In this document: piece after piece, positions 17,726 through 26,002 of the stretch | Layout: each line of letters opens with the position of its first letter | How positions within the stretch are numbered: the first letter of the stretch is position 1 | Assembly (NCBI RefSeq): GCF_041276405.1 | Contig: NZ_JBGGGT010000002.1 | Location: forward strand, 3,962,501-4,026,500 | Length of the DNA stretch: 64,000 nt | Source of the DNA: Microvirga sp. TS319 | GTDB lineage: Bacteria > Pseudomonadota > Alphaproteobacteria > Rhizobiales > Beijerinckiaceae | Reading direction: 5' to 3' | The notes under the pieces: model-generated | Told to the model about the DNA's origin: nothing | The model's database searches: none | What the model saw: the letters and a program-made list of their open reading frames with translations, nothing else | Position numbers and translations under genes: made by a program

Positions 17726-17925
17726 CCCTCTTCCTGGCGGAGTCGGGCGTGGTCTAGAGTGAATGCGATTCGACCGGCAGTACCGCGGTTTTATTCGAAA
17801 CCATGCCGGAAGTTCCGTTCATGCGTAGGCGGTATCTCCTCTTGGGCACTTCGAGAAGGCTCCAGAGGCATGAACACACTTGGCCTTTTCATCGGGGCCG
17901 GAAAGCATTGGGAGGACCATACGGC

Positions 17926-20493
17926 ATGGCCCGGCAGGGGAAGCGCAAGACAGGCAGCCGAGGCGAGGCAGCCATCCTCGCAGGCCTCGCCCGCGTGCCC
18001 TTGGGCCTGACATTGCTGTCCGGAACATCGCAAACGGCTCTCGCCGCCGATTCCCCTTTCTCCGCCTTGGATCAGGCCACAGACCTTCTCGATTACCTCT
18101 ACGGTCTGAATCTCCACAGCGCGGCGGCGTTCGGCCTCTTCATGGGCCTCGTGTCTCTCACCACCATCACGTCCCTGCTGCTGATGGTCGAGCGCCGCCG
18201 CTCGGCGCGCGTGGAGCGAACCCTGAGGAAGGAGCTTACGGCTCTGCGCGGCTCCGACGATCTCGCGACTCTGCTCATGGGGTCCGAGCGGCAATTGCTG
18301 GTCAGCTGGCATGGCCGAGACAGCGAGCCACGTTTTCAGGGCGATCCCTCCATCATCGGCGAGGGCGCTCCCGCGCAGCGGGCGCTTGCCTTCGGCACCT
18401 GGATGCAGCCGAGCGATGCCGCAGCGGCGGAAGCCTCGCTCGAGCAGCTCAAGCAGCGCGGAGAAGCCTTCCGGCAGGTGGCGCATACGCTCTTCAACCG
18501 CTTCATCGACGTGGAGGGCCGCACCATCGGGGGACGCGCGATCCTGCGCCTGCGCGACGTCACCGGCGACCGCGCGGATCTGCTCAAGACGCGCGCGGAG
18601 CTCGCCACCTCGCGCAGCGACCTGCGCTCCATGACCATGCTCCTCGACGATGTCGCCTATCCGCTCTGGATCCGCGATTCGGGCGATAAACTGATCTGGG
18701 CGAACCAGGCCTATCTGCGTGCCGTCGAGGCGCAGGATCTGGACGAGGCGATCTCCCGTTCCATCGAGCTCCTGAGCGAGCGGGCACGCGACGAGGCGAG
18801 CCGCCAGCGCCGGAACGGCGCAACCTATGCCGCGCGCGTCACGGCGGTCGTCGCGGGCCAGCGCGCCGTGCTCGACGTGATCGAGCGGCCGACATCCGGC
18901 GGCAGCGCGGGCATCGCGGTGGACGTCTCCGAGCTCGAAGCCGTGCGCAACGATCTGCAGCGCCAGATGGACGCGCATGTGCGCACGCTCGACCAATTGC
19001 CGACGGCGGTTGCGATCTTCGATGCCGCGCAACACCTGATCTTCAGCAACGCCGCCTATCAGCAGCTCTGGGGCCTCGACGCGGCGTTCCTCGCCTCGCG
19101 TCCGACCGATGGCGAAGTGCTCGACCGTCTGCGTGCGGCGCGCAAGCTGCCGGAGCAGGCGGATTTCCGCGCCTGGAAGGCGGATTTTCTCACCGGCTAC
19201 CGTTCCGTCGAACAGCAGGAAACTTGGTGGCATCTTCCGGATCGCCGCACGCTGCGCGTGGTGATCAATCCCAATCCGCAAGGCGGCGTGACTTATCTGT
19301 TCGACGATGTCAGCGAGCGGTTCGAACTCGCATCGCAGGTCAACTCCCTGACGCAGGTTCAGGGCGAGACGCTCAGCACGCTGAAAGAGGGCGTGGCCGT
19401 GTTCGGCTCGGACGGGCGCCTCAAACTTCACAACCGCGCCTTCGCCGATATGTGGAATCTGCCGCTCGACCTGACGGCGCAGAATCCCCATGTGGACGTC
19501 ATCATCAAGGCCTGTCGCCTGCTGGCGCCGCAGGAGGAGCCGTGGATCGACATCCGCGGTGCCGTGGTGGGCCTCGCCGACATGCGCATGGGCCATTCCT
19601 GCCGCTTCGAGCGGCGTGACGGCACTGCTCTCGACTGTACCGCGCAGCCCTTGCCGGACGGTGCGACCCTTCTGAGCTTCACCGACGTGACCGCGAGCGT
19701 GAACGTGGAGCGTGCGCTGACCGAACGCAACGAAGCGCTGGAGCGCGCCTCGCGGCTTCGCGACGAGTTCGTGCATCACGTGTCCTACGAGCTGCGTTCG
19801 CCACTCACCAACATCATCGGATTCACGCAGCTCCTCGGCGACGAGACCGTCGGTGCGCTCAATCCGCGCCAGCGCGATTACGCAGATCACATCATGCGCT
19901 CCTCGGCCTCGCTGCTGGCGATCCTCAACGACATCCTCGACCTTGCCTCCATCGATACCGGATCGCTGGAGCTCACGCCGGAAATCGTGGACATCCGCTC
20001 CACCATCGAGGCCGCCATGCGCGGCCTGGAGGACCGGCTGGCGGAATCCTCGCTCCACCTCGTCATCGACACGCCGGACGACATCGGAACCTTCGTGGCG
20101 GACGGCAAGCGCGTGCGGCAGATCCTGTTCAACCTGCTCTCCAACGCGGTCGGATTCTCCTCGCCGGGGCAGACCATCACGGTCTCGGCCCGCAAGCGTG
20201 GCAGCGAGGTGATCTTCGACGTGAAGGATCAGGGCCGCGGCATCCCGCCGGAGATCAAGGCGCGCATCTTCGAGCGGTTCGAGAGCCACACATTGGGCAC
20301 CCGCCACCGGGGCGTGGGCCTGGGGCTTTCCATCGTGCGCTCCTTCGTGGAGCTGCATGGCGGACGCATCGAGCTCACCTCGGCGCCCGGTCAGGGCACC
20401 ACGGTGACCTGCATTTTCCCCAATGAGCGGCAGGAATCGCCTTCCGATGGCGGATCCGTCTCATCTGCGCTAACTCCTATAGCCGCCGAGTAG
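17926..20493 (+). CDS. divL: DivL-type PAS sensor kinase with tyrosine in the H-box
   Basis: An 855-residue protein. It has an N-terminal hydrophobic or signal segment, one clear membrane span (~67-88), several PAS-like regions (~200-560, including QLPTAVAIFDAAQHLIFSNA), a dimerisation domain, and an ATPase domain with FNLLSNAVGFS, DQGRGIPPEI and GVGLGLSIV. The phospho-acceptor position reads HHVSYELRSPLTN: Tyr621 replaces histidine. This is the hallmark of DivL, which in Caulobacter controls CckA and so CtrA activity and is itself read by DivK. The N-terminal extension relative to Caulobacter DivL is moderate. ATG 17926 is preceded by GGAGG at 17911-17915; upstream in-frame ATGs lack this. 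tsaE-amgK starts 10 bases after the stop. Confidence 0.9.
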   Translation: MARQGKRKTGSRGEAAILAGLARVPLGLTLLSGTSQTALAADSPFSALDQATDLLDYLYGLNLHSAAAFGLFMGLVSLTTITSLLLMVERRRSARVERTLRKELTALRGSDDLATLLMGSERQLLVSWHGRDSEPRFQGDPSIIGEGAPAQRALAFGTWMQPSDAAAAEASLEQLKQRGEAFRQVAHTLFNRFIDVEGRTIGGRAILRLRDVTGDRADLLKTRAELATSRSDLRSMTMLLDDVAYPLWIRDSGDKLIWANQAYLRAVEAQDLDEAISRSIELLSERARDEASRQRRNGATYAARVTAVVAGQRAVLDVIERPTSGGSAGIAVDVSELEAVRNDLQRQMDAHVRTLDQLPTAVAIFDAAQHLIFSNAAYQQLWGLDAAFLASRPTDGEVLDRLRAARKLPEQADFRAWKADFLTGYRSVEQQETWWHLPDRRTLRVVINPNPQGGVTYLFDDVSERFELASQVNSLTQVQGETLSTLKEGVAVFGSDGRLKLHNRAFADMWNLPLDLTAQNPHVDVIIKACRLLAPQEEPWIDIRGAVVGLADMRMGHSCRFERRDGTALDCTAQPLPDGATLLSFTDVTASVNVERALTERNEALERASRLRDEFVHHVSYELRSPLTNIIGFTQLLGDETVGALNPRQRDYADHIMRSSASLLAILNDILDLASIDTGSLELTPEIVDIRSTIEAAMRGLEDRLAESSLHLVIDTPDDIGTFVADGKRVRQILFNLLSNAVGFSSPGQTITVSARKRGSEVIFDVKDQGRGIPPEIKARIFERFESHTLGTRHRGVGLGLSIVRSFVELHGGRIELTSAPGQGTTVTCIFPNERQESPSDGGSVSSALTPIAAE

Positions 20494-20503
20494 GACTCAA
20501 GCG

Positions 20504-22084
20504 ATGGTGAATGGATTGGCCCTCATGTCCGAGCAGGATGTTTCCCAAGCCGCGTGGATCGTGACGCTTCCCGATCACGAGGCCACGGAGGATTTCGCGC
20601 GCAAGCTCTCCGAGGAGCTGAGACCCGGCGACCTCGTCACGCTCTCCGGCGACCTCGGAGCCGGCAAGACCACCTTCGCGCGCGCCCTTGTGCGCACCCT
20701 GGCGGACGAACCGGAACTCGAGGTCCCGAGCCCCACCTTCACCCTGATGCAGGTCTATGACGGCCTGCTCTGCCCTATCGTCCATGCCGATTTCTACCGC
20801 CTCTCGGGCGGGTACGAGCTCGTGGAGCTGGGCTGGGAAGAGGTGACCGAGAATGCGATTGCGCTCGTGGAATGGCCCGAGCGCGCCGAGGGCGCGCTGA
20901 ACGCCGATCACCTCGACATCCGCCTCGATTTCGCACCCGGAGGCCGCGGGCGCGTCGCCATGCTGACCGGCACCGGCGCCTTCGCGCCGCGTCTCCAGCG
21001 CATCAAGGCGTTTCGCAACCTGGTGGATCGCTGCGGCTGGTCGGACGCAGTCCGCCTGCCGATGCCGAGCGACGCATCCGTAATCCGTTCGTACGAGCGG
21101 CTGATCAAGATGAACGGCGAAACCGCGCTGCTCATGATCTCGCCGCCCCGGCCCGTCGGCCCGCCCGTTCGGCGCGGCAAGCCCTACACGACCATTGCAA
21201 AGCTCGCGGAGACCGTTCACGCCTTCGTGGCCATGGACAAGGGGCTGCGCGCACTGGGCTTGAGCGCACCCTACATCTACGGCGAGGATCTCGATGCGGG
21301 CCTCCTGCTGATCGAGGATCTGGGCGCCGATCCCGTGACCGACGAGAACGGCCCGATCCCGGAACGTTATGCGGAAGCCACGCGTCTGCTCGTCAAGCTT
21401 CACAGCATCGAGCTGCCGCAGGTGCTGCCCGTGGCGGACGGAATCGAACACGCGCTCCTCCCTTACGATCTCGAAGCGCTTCTGATCGAGGTGGAGCTTC
21501 TCGCCGACTGGTACGTGCCGCACATCATCGGCACGCAGCTCTCGGGCTCCGCGCGCGCGGAATTCCTCAATCTCTGGACGGAGGCGCTCGGTGAGATTCT
21601 CGCAAGCCCCACGACCTGGACCCTACGCGATTATCATTCGCCGAACCTGATCTGGATGGCGGAGCGCGAGGGCCTGCAGAGCGTGGGCCTCATCGATTTC
21701 CAGGATGCGGTTCTGGGCTCGCCCGCCTATGACGTCGCCTCCCTGCTCCAGGATGCGCGCGTCACCGTGCCGGCCGACCTCGAGCTCAAGCCCATCGGCC
21801 TTTACGCCCGCGAGCGCAAAGGCGCGGATCCAGCCTTCGACGTATCGGCCTTCGCCCGCGCCTACGCGATCATGGCGGCGCAGCGCGCCACCAAGATCCT
21901 CGGCATCTTCGCCCGCCTCGACCGGCGCGACGGCAAGCCCCATTACCTGAAGCACCTGCCGCGGATCGAAGCCTATCTCATCCGCAATCTGGCGCATCCC
22001 GCCTTGGCGAAGCTCAAGGTCTGGTATGAGAACTATCTCCCGAGGCTCATCCCGCACGACGATGAGACGCCTCCTTCCGCTTGA
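20504..22084 (+). CDS. Fused TsaE (tRNA t6A ATPase) and AmgK-like sugar kinase
   Basis: A 526-residue two-domain protein. Residues ~15-150 are TsaE: P-loop GDLGAGKTTFARALVRTL, then SPTFTLMQVY and HADFYRL, the ATPase needed for N6-threonylcarbamoyl-adenosine on tRNA. Residues ~185-510 are an aminoglycoside-phosphotransferase fold with the AmgK pattern LRDYHSPNLIWM (catalytic Asp) and LIDFQDAVLGSPAYDVASLL (Mg-binding Asp). AmgK phosphorylates MurNAc/GlcNAc at C1 for cell-wall recycling, and the MurU-like partner gene follows directly. The fusion is seen in other Hyphomicrobiales. An alternative ATG at 20525 would remove seven residues. It is probably co-transcribed with divL. Confidence 0.9.
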   Translation: MVNGLALMSEQDVSQAAWIVTLPDHEATEDFARKLSEELRPGDLVTLSGDLGAGKTTFARALVRTLADEPELEVPSPTFTLMQVYDGLLCPIVHADFYRLSGGYELVELGWEEVTENAIALVEWPERAEGALNADHLDIRLDFAPGGRGRVAMLTGTGAFAPRLQRIKAFRNLVDRCGWSDAVRLPMPSDASVIRSYERLIKMNGETALLMISPPRPVGPPVRRGKPYTTIAKLAETVHAFVAMDKGLRALGLSAPYIYGEDLDAGLLLIEDLGADPVTDENGPIPERYAEATRLLVKLHSIELPQVLPVADGIEHALLPYDLEALLIEVELLADWYVPHIIGTQLSGSARAEFLNLWTEALGEILASPTTWTLRDYHSPNLIWMAEREGLQSVGLIDFQDAVLGSPAYDVASLLQDARVTVPADLELKPIGLYARERKGADPAFDVSAFARAYAIMAAQRATKILGIFARLDRRDGKPHYLKHLPRIEAYLIRNLAHPALAKLKVWYENYLPRLIPHDDETPPSA

Positions 22085-22087
22085 GCA

Positions 22088-22828
22088 TTGTCCGTGTCCC
22101 ATCCCCCTCATCGTCAGCCCCATACCGCCATCATTCTCGCCGCGGGCCTCGGCACGCGCATGCTGCCGATCACGGCCACCATGCCGAAACCGCTCGTGAA
22201 GGTGGCGGGCGAGAGCCTGATCGATTTCGCGCTCGACAGGCTGCACGAGGCGGGCATCGGCAAAGTGGTGGTGAACGTGCATTACTTCGCGGACATGCTG
22301 GAAGCGCATCTGCGCACCCGGGCAGCTCCGGAGATCGTCGTTTCCGACGAGCGCGACCGGCTCCTCGAAACCGGGGGCGGCGTGAAGAAGGCATTGCCCC
22401 TTCTGGGAAAGGATCCCTTCGTCACCTTCAACTCCGATTCCATGTGGATCGAAGGGGGCGAACCGAATCTCAAGCGCCTCGTGGCCGCATGGGAGCCTCG
22501 GCGGATGGACATCCTGATGCTCGTCGCCCCGTTATCCACAAGTGTCGGCTACGAGGGCTACGGCGACTTCCATCGCGATCCGGACGGCCGCCTGCACCGC
22601 CGGGGCGGCGATCCGCATGCCGATTTCGTCTATGCGGGCGTGGCCATCGTGAAGCCGGATCTCGTGGAGGGAACATCCGAGGGAGCCTTCTCGGCCAACG
22701 CTTTCTACGACCGCGCCATCGCGAACGGCCGCCTCTACGGCTTGCCTCTGGAAGGCCAATGGCTGCATGTTGGAGAGCCTCACACCATTGCCGAGGCGGA
22801 AAAGTGCCTTGCCGCGAGCAAGCGATGA
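22088..22828 (+). CDS. murU: Nucleotidyltransferase, MurU-like (MurNAc-1-phosphate uridylyltransferase)
   Basis: About 246 residues, with the sugar-nucleotidyltransferase signature LAAGLGTRMLPIT and the PKPLVKVAGESLI substrate loop at the N-terminus, and FNSDSMW as the metal-binding region. Following an AmgK domain, the likely reaction is UTP plus MurNAc-1-P to UDP-MurNAc, closing the recycling route that bypasses de novo UDP-MurNAc synthesis and lowers fosfomycin sensitivity in pseudomonads. The start is uncertain: TTG at 22088 or GTG at 22094, 4-10 bases after the upstream stop. The symbol is assigned by context, not by residue-level proof of uridylyl specificity. Confidence 0.8.
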   Translation: MSVSHPPHRQPHTAIILAAGLGTRMLPITATMPKPLVKVAGESLIDFALDRLHEAGIGKVVVNVHYFADMLEAHLRTRAAPEIVVSDERDRLLETGGGVKKALPLLGKDPFVTFNSDSMWIEGGEPNLKRLVAAWEPRRMDILMLVAPLSTSVGYEGYGDFHRDPDGRLHRRGGDPHADFVYAGVAIVKPDLVEGTSEGAFSANAFYDRAIANGRLYGLPLEGQWLHVGEPHTIAEAEKCLAASKR

Positions 22829-22837
22829 GGTGTCGTT

Positions 22838-25800
22838 GTGTCGAGCCAGCCGCGCGTTTTTTCGATCCCTCCGGGTTGCGCCTTTCTGCCGACCCTTGTG
22901 GACGCGCTGCTCGAAGGCCGTCTCGTCGGGCCTCTCTCTGACGATCCCGCGGCGCTCGCCGATGTCACGATCTACGTTCCGACCCGCCGCGCCACCCGCG
23001 CGCTGATCGCGCTTCTGGCGGAACGCGGCGCGGGCCGCGCCCAGCTCCTGCCGCGCATCGTGCCTCTGGGCGAGACGGACGAAGCGGAATTCGAGCTGAC
23101 CGGTCTGGAAGGCACGCCGCTCGCGGAAGCCGCGAGCCTGAAGCCGCCGATTCCGCCGCTGGAACGCCGCCTCATTCTCACGCGACTCGTGCAGCGCTGG
23201 TCGACCCAGGTGGACCGCGCACTCCTGCAGCTCGGCCCCGAAGTGCCCTTCATGGTGCCCGCCTCCCCGGCCGATGCGGTGAATCTCGCGGGCGATCTGG
23301 AAACGCTGATGGATGCCTTCACGACGGAAGGCGTCGACTGGCATGCGCTCGAACTCGCCGTGGATACGGACTATTCGAAATACTTCGAGATCACGCGCCA
23401 CTTCGTGCAGATCGCGAGCGAGCACTGGCCCGAGATCCTCGCCGAGCGTCAGGCGAGCGATCCCGCGCAGCGGCGCACGGCGCTCCTCGAAGCGGAAGCG
23501 CGCAGGCTTTTCCGGGAGCGGCCGGAGCATCCCATCATCGTCGCAGGCTCCACGGGCTCGGTGCCCGCAACCGCCAGTCTGATGGCCGTCATCGCACGCC
23601 TGCCGCGAGGGGCCATCGTGCTTCCCGGTCTCGACACGGATCTCGATGAAGAGAGCTGGGCCACCATCGGCGGCGCGGGCGACGACGACAGCGATCCGGT
23701 GCACAGTCATCCGCAGGCCTCGCTGCGCCGTCTCGTCGACAGGCATCTGCGCATTCCGCGCTCCGAAATCTCCCTTCTGGGCAAGCCGCCGGAACCGGCG
23801 CGAGCGCGCAACCATCTGCTGTCGGAAGCGCTCCGCCCCGCCGATACCACGGACCGCTGGGCGCTCATCGCGCCGGAAGAGCGCCTGCGCATGGGTCGCA
23901 GCGGCTGCGAAGGCATCACGATCATCGAGGCCGCGGACGAGCGCGAGGAAGCCTTCGCCATCGCCATTGCCCTGCGCGAGACCCTCGTTCACCCGGACAA
24001 GACCGCGGCCCTCGTCACGCCCGACCGTGCCCTGGCGTCACGGGTGACGGCCGAACTCGCCCGCTGGGGACTGAGCGTGGAGGATTCGGCGGGCGTTCCA
24101 CTGTCCGACACGCCCGCCGGACGGCTCGCGCGTCTGACCGCGGAGGCGGCGGCCGACGATTTGAGCCCCGTGCGCCTGCTTTCCTTGCTGGCGCATCCGC
24201 TCGTGCGCCTGGGTTTTCCGCGCGCCACCGTGGACCACGCCGCCAGCGTTCTCGAAATCGGCGTGCTGCGGGGCCCCGCGCCTGCGCCCGGCATCGACGG
24301 CATGCGCGCCGCGCTTGCTGCGCGCCGTCAGGGAAAGGACCACCGCACGCCCCGCCCGCGCGCGCGCCTCACCGAGGCGGATTGGGAACTCGCCGATACG
24401 CTCCTGCAGCGTGTCGGCCTCACCTTCGAGACCTTCACGCCCGCCGCGCAGGGCGAGAACCGTCTCGACCTCATGGCTCTCGTGACGCACCATCGGCGCG
24501 CCTTCGAGCTTCTCTGCGCGCAGCCCGAGGAGGACGAAGAGGGCATGAGCGAGCCGTCCCTCGAGCCGCTCGCCGCTCTCTTCGACGATCTCGAGAATTC
24601 GGACATCCGTGAAGAGGAAGGCCATCCGCTCGTCGGCCGCTTCGTCGACTATCCCGCCTTCTTCACCGCGCTCGCCAAGCAGCGCTCCTTGAGCCCCTCC
24701 CCGCGCTCCACCCATCGCCGCCTGAAGATCCTCGGTCTCCTGGAGGCACGTCTTCTCACCGTCGACCGCGTCGTGCTCGGCGGCCTGGACGAAGGCACCT
24801 GGCCGCCGCGCACGGTGACGGATGCGTTCCTCAATCGCCCCATGCGGGCCCGCGTCGGCCTGATGCCGCCCGAGCGGCGCATCGGCCAGACGGCCCACGA
24901 TTTCGTGCAGGCGCTCGGCACGCACGACGTGGTGATCACCCGCGCGCATAAACGCGACGGCTCGCCCATGGTGTCCTCGCGCTTCCTGCAGCGCCTCAAG
25001 GCCTTCACCGGCAAGGAGGTCTGGGAGCGGATGGTGAAGGCGGGCGACTATTACCGCCGTCTTGCGCGCACCCTCGATACGCCTGCGCCTGCGCCTGCGC
25101 TCCCGCGGCCGCGTCCGAAGCCCGATCCCGCCCTCTTCCCGCGCAGCCTGAGCGTCACGGAGGTCGAAACGCTGGTGCGCGATCCCTACTCGATCTTCGC
25201 GCGCCACGTTCTCAAGCTCGATGCGCTGGAAGCGATCGCGGTCGCGCCGAGCGCGGCGGAGCGCGGCACGATCATCCACGACGTGATCGGCGGGTTCGCC
25301 GAACGCTTTCCGGAGAATCTGCCGGCCCATGCTCAGGAGATCCTGCTGGGCCTCGGCGAGGATGCGTTTGCCGACATCGCAGAGGCCTATCCCGAGCTCT
25401 ACGCGGAATGGTGGCCCCGCTTCGAGCGATTGGCCGTCGCGTTTCTGGATTGGGAGCAGATGCGCCGTCCCGGGCTCGTGAAAGTCCACGCCGAACGTTC
25501 GGGCAGGCTCGCGATCCCGCTCCCGGACGGCTCGGTCTTCAACCTCCGCGCCCGCGCCGACCGGATCGAGCATCGCCGCGACGGCGGCTTCACGATCATC
25601 GACTTCAAGACCGGCCAGCCGCCGGGCGTGCGCGAGGTCTATGCGGGGTTCTCGCCGCAACTGACGCTGGAGGCGATGATGCTGATGAAGGGTGCCTTCA
25701 AGGGCCTGCCCATGGCGACGGAGACGCCCGATCTCGTCTACGTTCACACGACCGGTGGACGCGAACCGATCAAGCCGCGCGAGATCAAACCGGGACGGGA

Positions 25801-26002
25801 CGAAGAGCGCTCGGTCCCCGAGATCGTGGAAGAACATCGTCGCCGCTTCGAGGGTATGATCGCGCGCTTCACGAAGGGCGAGGCGGCTTACGTCTCGCGG
25901 CCCTTCCCGAAATATGCGCGACGCTTCTCCGAATACGATCACCTGGCGCGCGTGAAGGAATGGTCGCTGGCGAGCGCCGGCGGGGGCGAGGGCGGCGAAT
26001 GA
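22838..26002 (+). CDS. addB: Double-strand break repair protein AddB
   Basis: A 1054-residue alphaproteobacterial AddB, partner of AddA in the AddAB helicase-nuclease that resects double-strand breaks for RecA. The N-terminal helicase-like part has PTRRATRALIALLAE and lacks a clear working P-loop. The C-terminal RecB-type nuclease domain is visible at ~860-1000, with RADRIEH and IIDFKTGQPPG near residue 921 carrying the catalytic Asp and Lys. It begins with GTG 10 bases after murU and its stop overlaps the addA ATG (ATGA), so addB and addA are translationally coupled. Confidence 0.94.
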   Translation: MSSQPRVFSIPPGCAFLPTLVDALLEGRLVGPLSDDPAALADVTIYVPTRRATRALIALLAERGAGRAQLLPRIVPLGETDEAEFELTGLEGTPLAEAASLKPPIPPLERRLILTRLVQRWSTQVDRALLQLGPEVPFMVPASPADAVNLAGDLETLMDAFTTEGVDWHALELAVDTDYSKYFEITRHFVQIASEHWPEILAERQASDPAQRRTALLEAEARRLFRERPEHPIIVAGSTGSVPATASLMAVIARLPRGAIVLPGLDTDLDEESWATIGGAGDDDSDPVHSHPQASLRRLVDRHLRIPRSEISLLGKPPEPARARNHLLSEALRPADTTDRWALIAPEERLRMGRSGCEGITIIEAADEREEAFAIAIALRETLVHPDKTAALVTPDRALASRVTAELARWGLSVEDSAGVPLSDTPAGRLARLTAEAAADDLSPVRLLSLLAHPLVRLGFPRATVDHAASVLEIGVLRGPAPAPGIDGMRAALAARRQGKDHRTPRPRARLTEADWELADTLLQRVGLTFETFTPAAQGENRLDLMALVTHHRRAFELLCAQPEEDEEGMSEPSLEPLAALFDDLENSDIREEEGHPLVGRFVDYPAFFTALAKQRSLSPSPRSTHRRLKILGLLEARLLTVDRVVLGGLDEGTWPPRTVTDAFLNRPMRARVGLMPPERRIGQTAHDFVQALGTHDVVITRAHKRDGSPMVSSRFLQRLKAFTGKEVWERMVKAGDYYRRLARTLDTPAPAPALPRPRPKPDPALFPRSLSVTEVETLVRDPYSIFARHVLKLDALEAIAVAPSAAERGTIIHDVIGGFAERFPENLPAHAQEILLGLGEDAFADIAEAYPELYAEWWPRFERLAVAFLDWEQMRRPGLVKVHAERSGRLAIPLPDGSVFNLRARADRIEHRRDGGFTIIDFKTGQPPGVREVYAGFSPQLTLEAMMLMKGAFKGLPMATETPDLVYVHTTGGREPIKPREIKPGRDEERSVPEIVEEHRRRFEGMIARFTKGEAAYVSRPFPKYARRFSEYDHLARVKEWSLASAGGGEGGE

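Noticed and set aside
17791..20358. An 855-codon reverse-strand frame across divL
   Set aside because: Shadow of the kinase gene; no recognisable domain, and composition is of antisense type.
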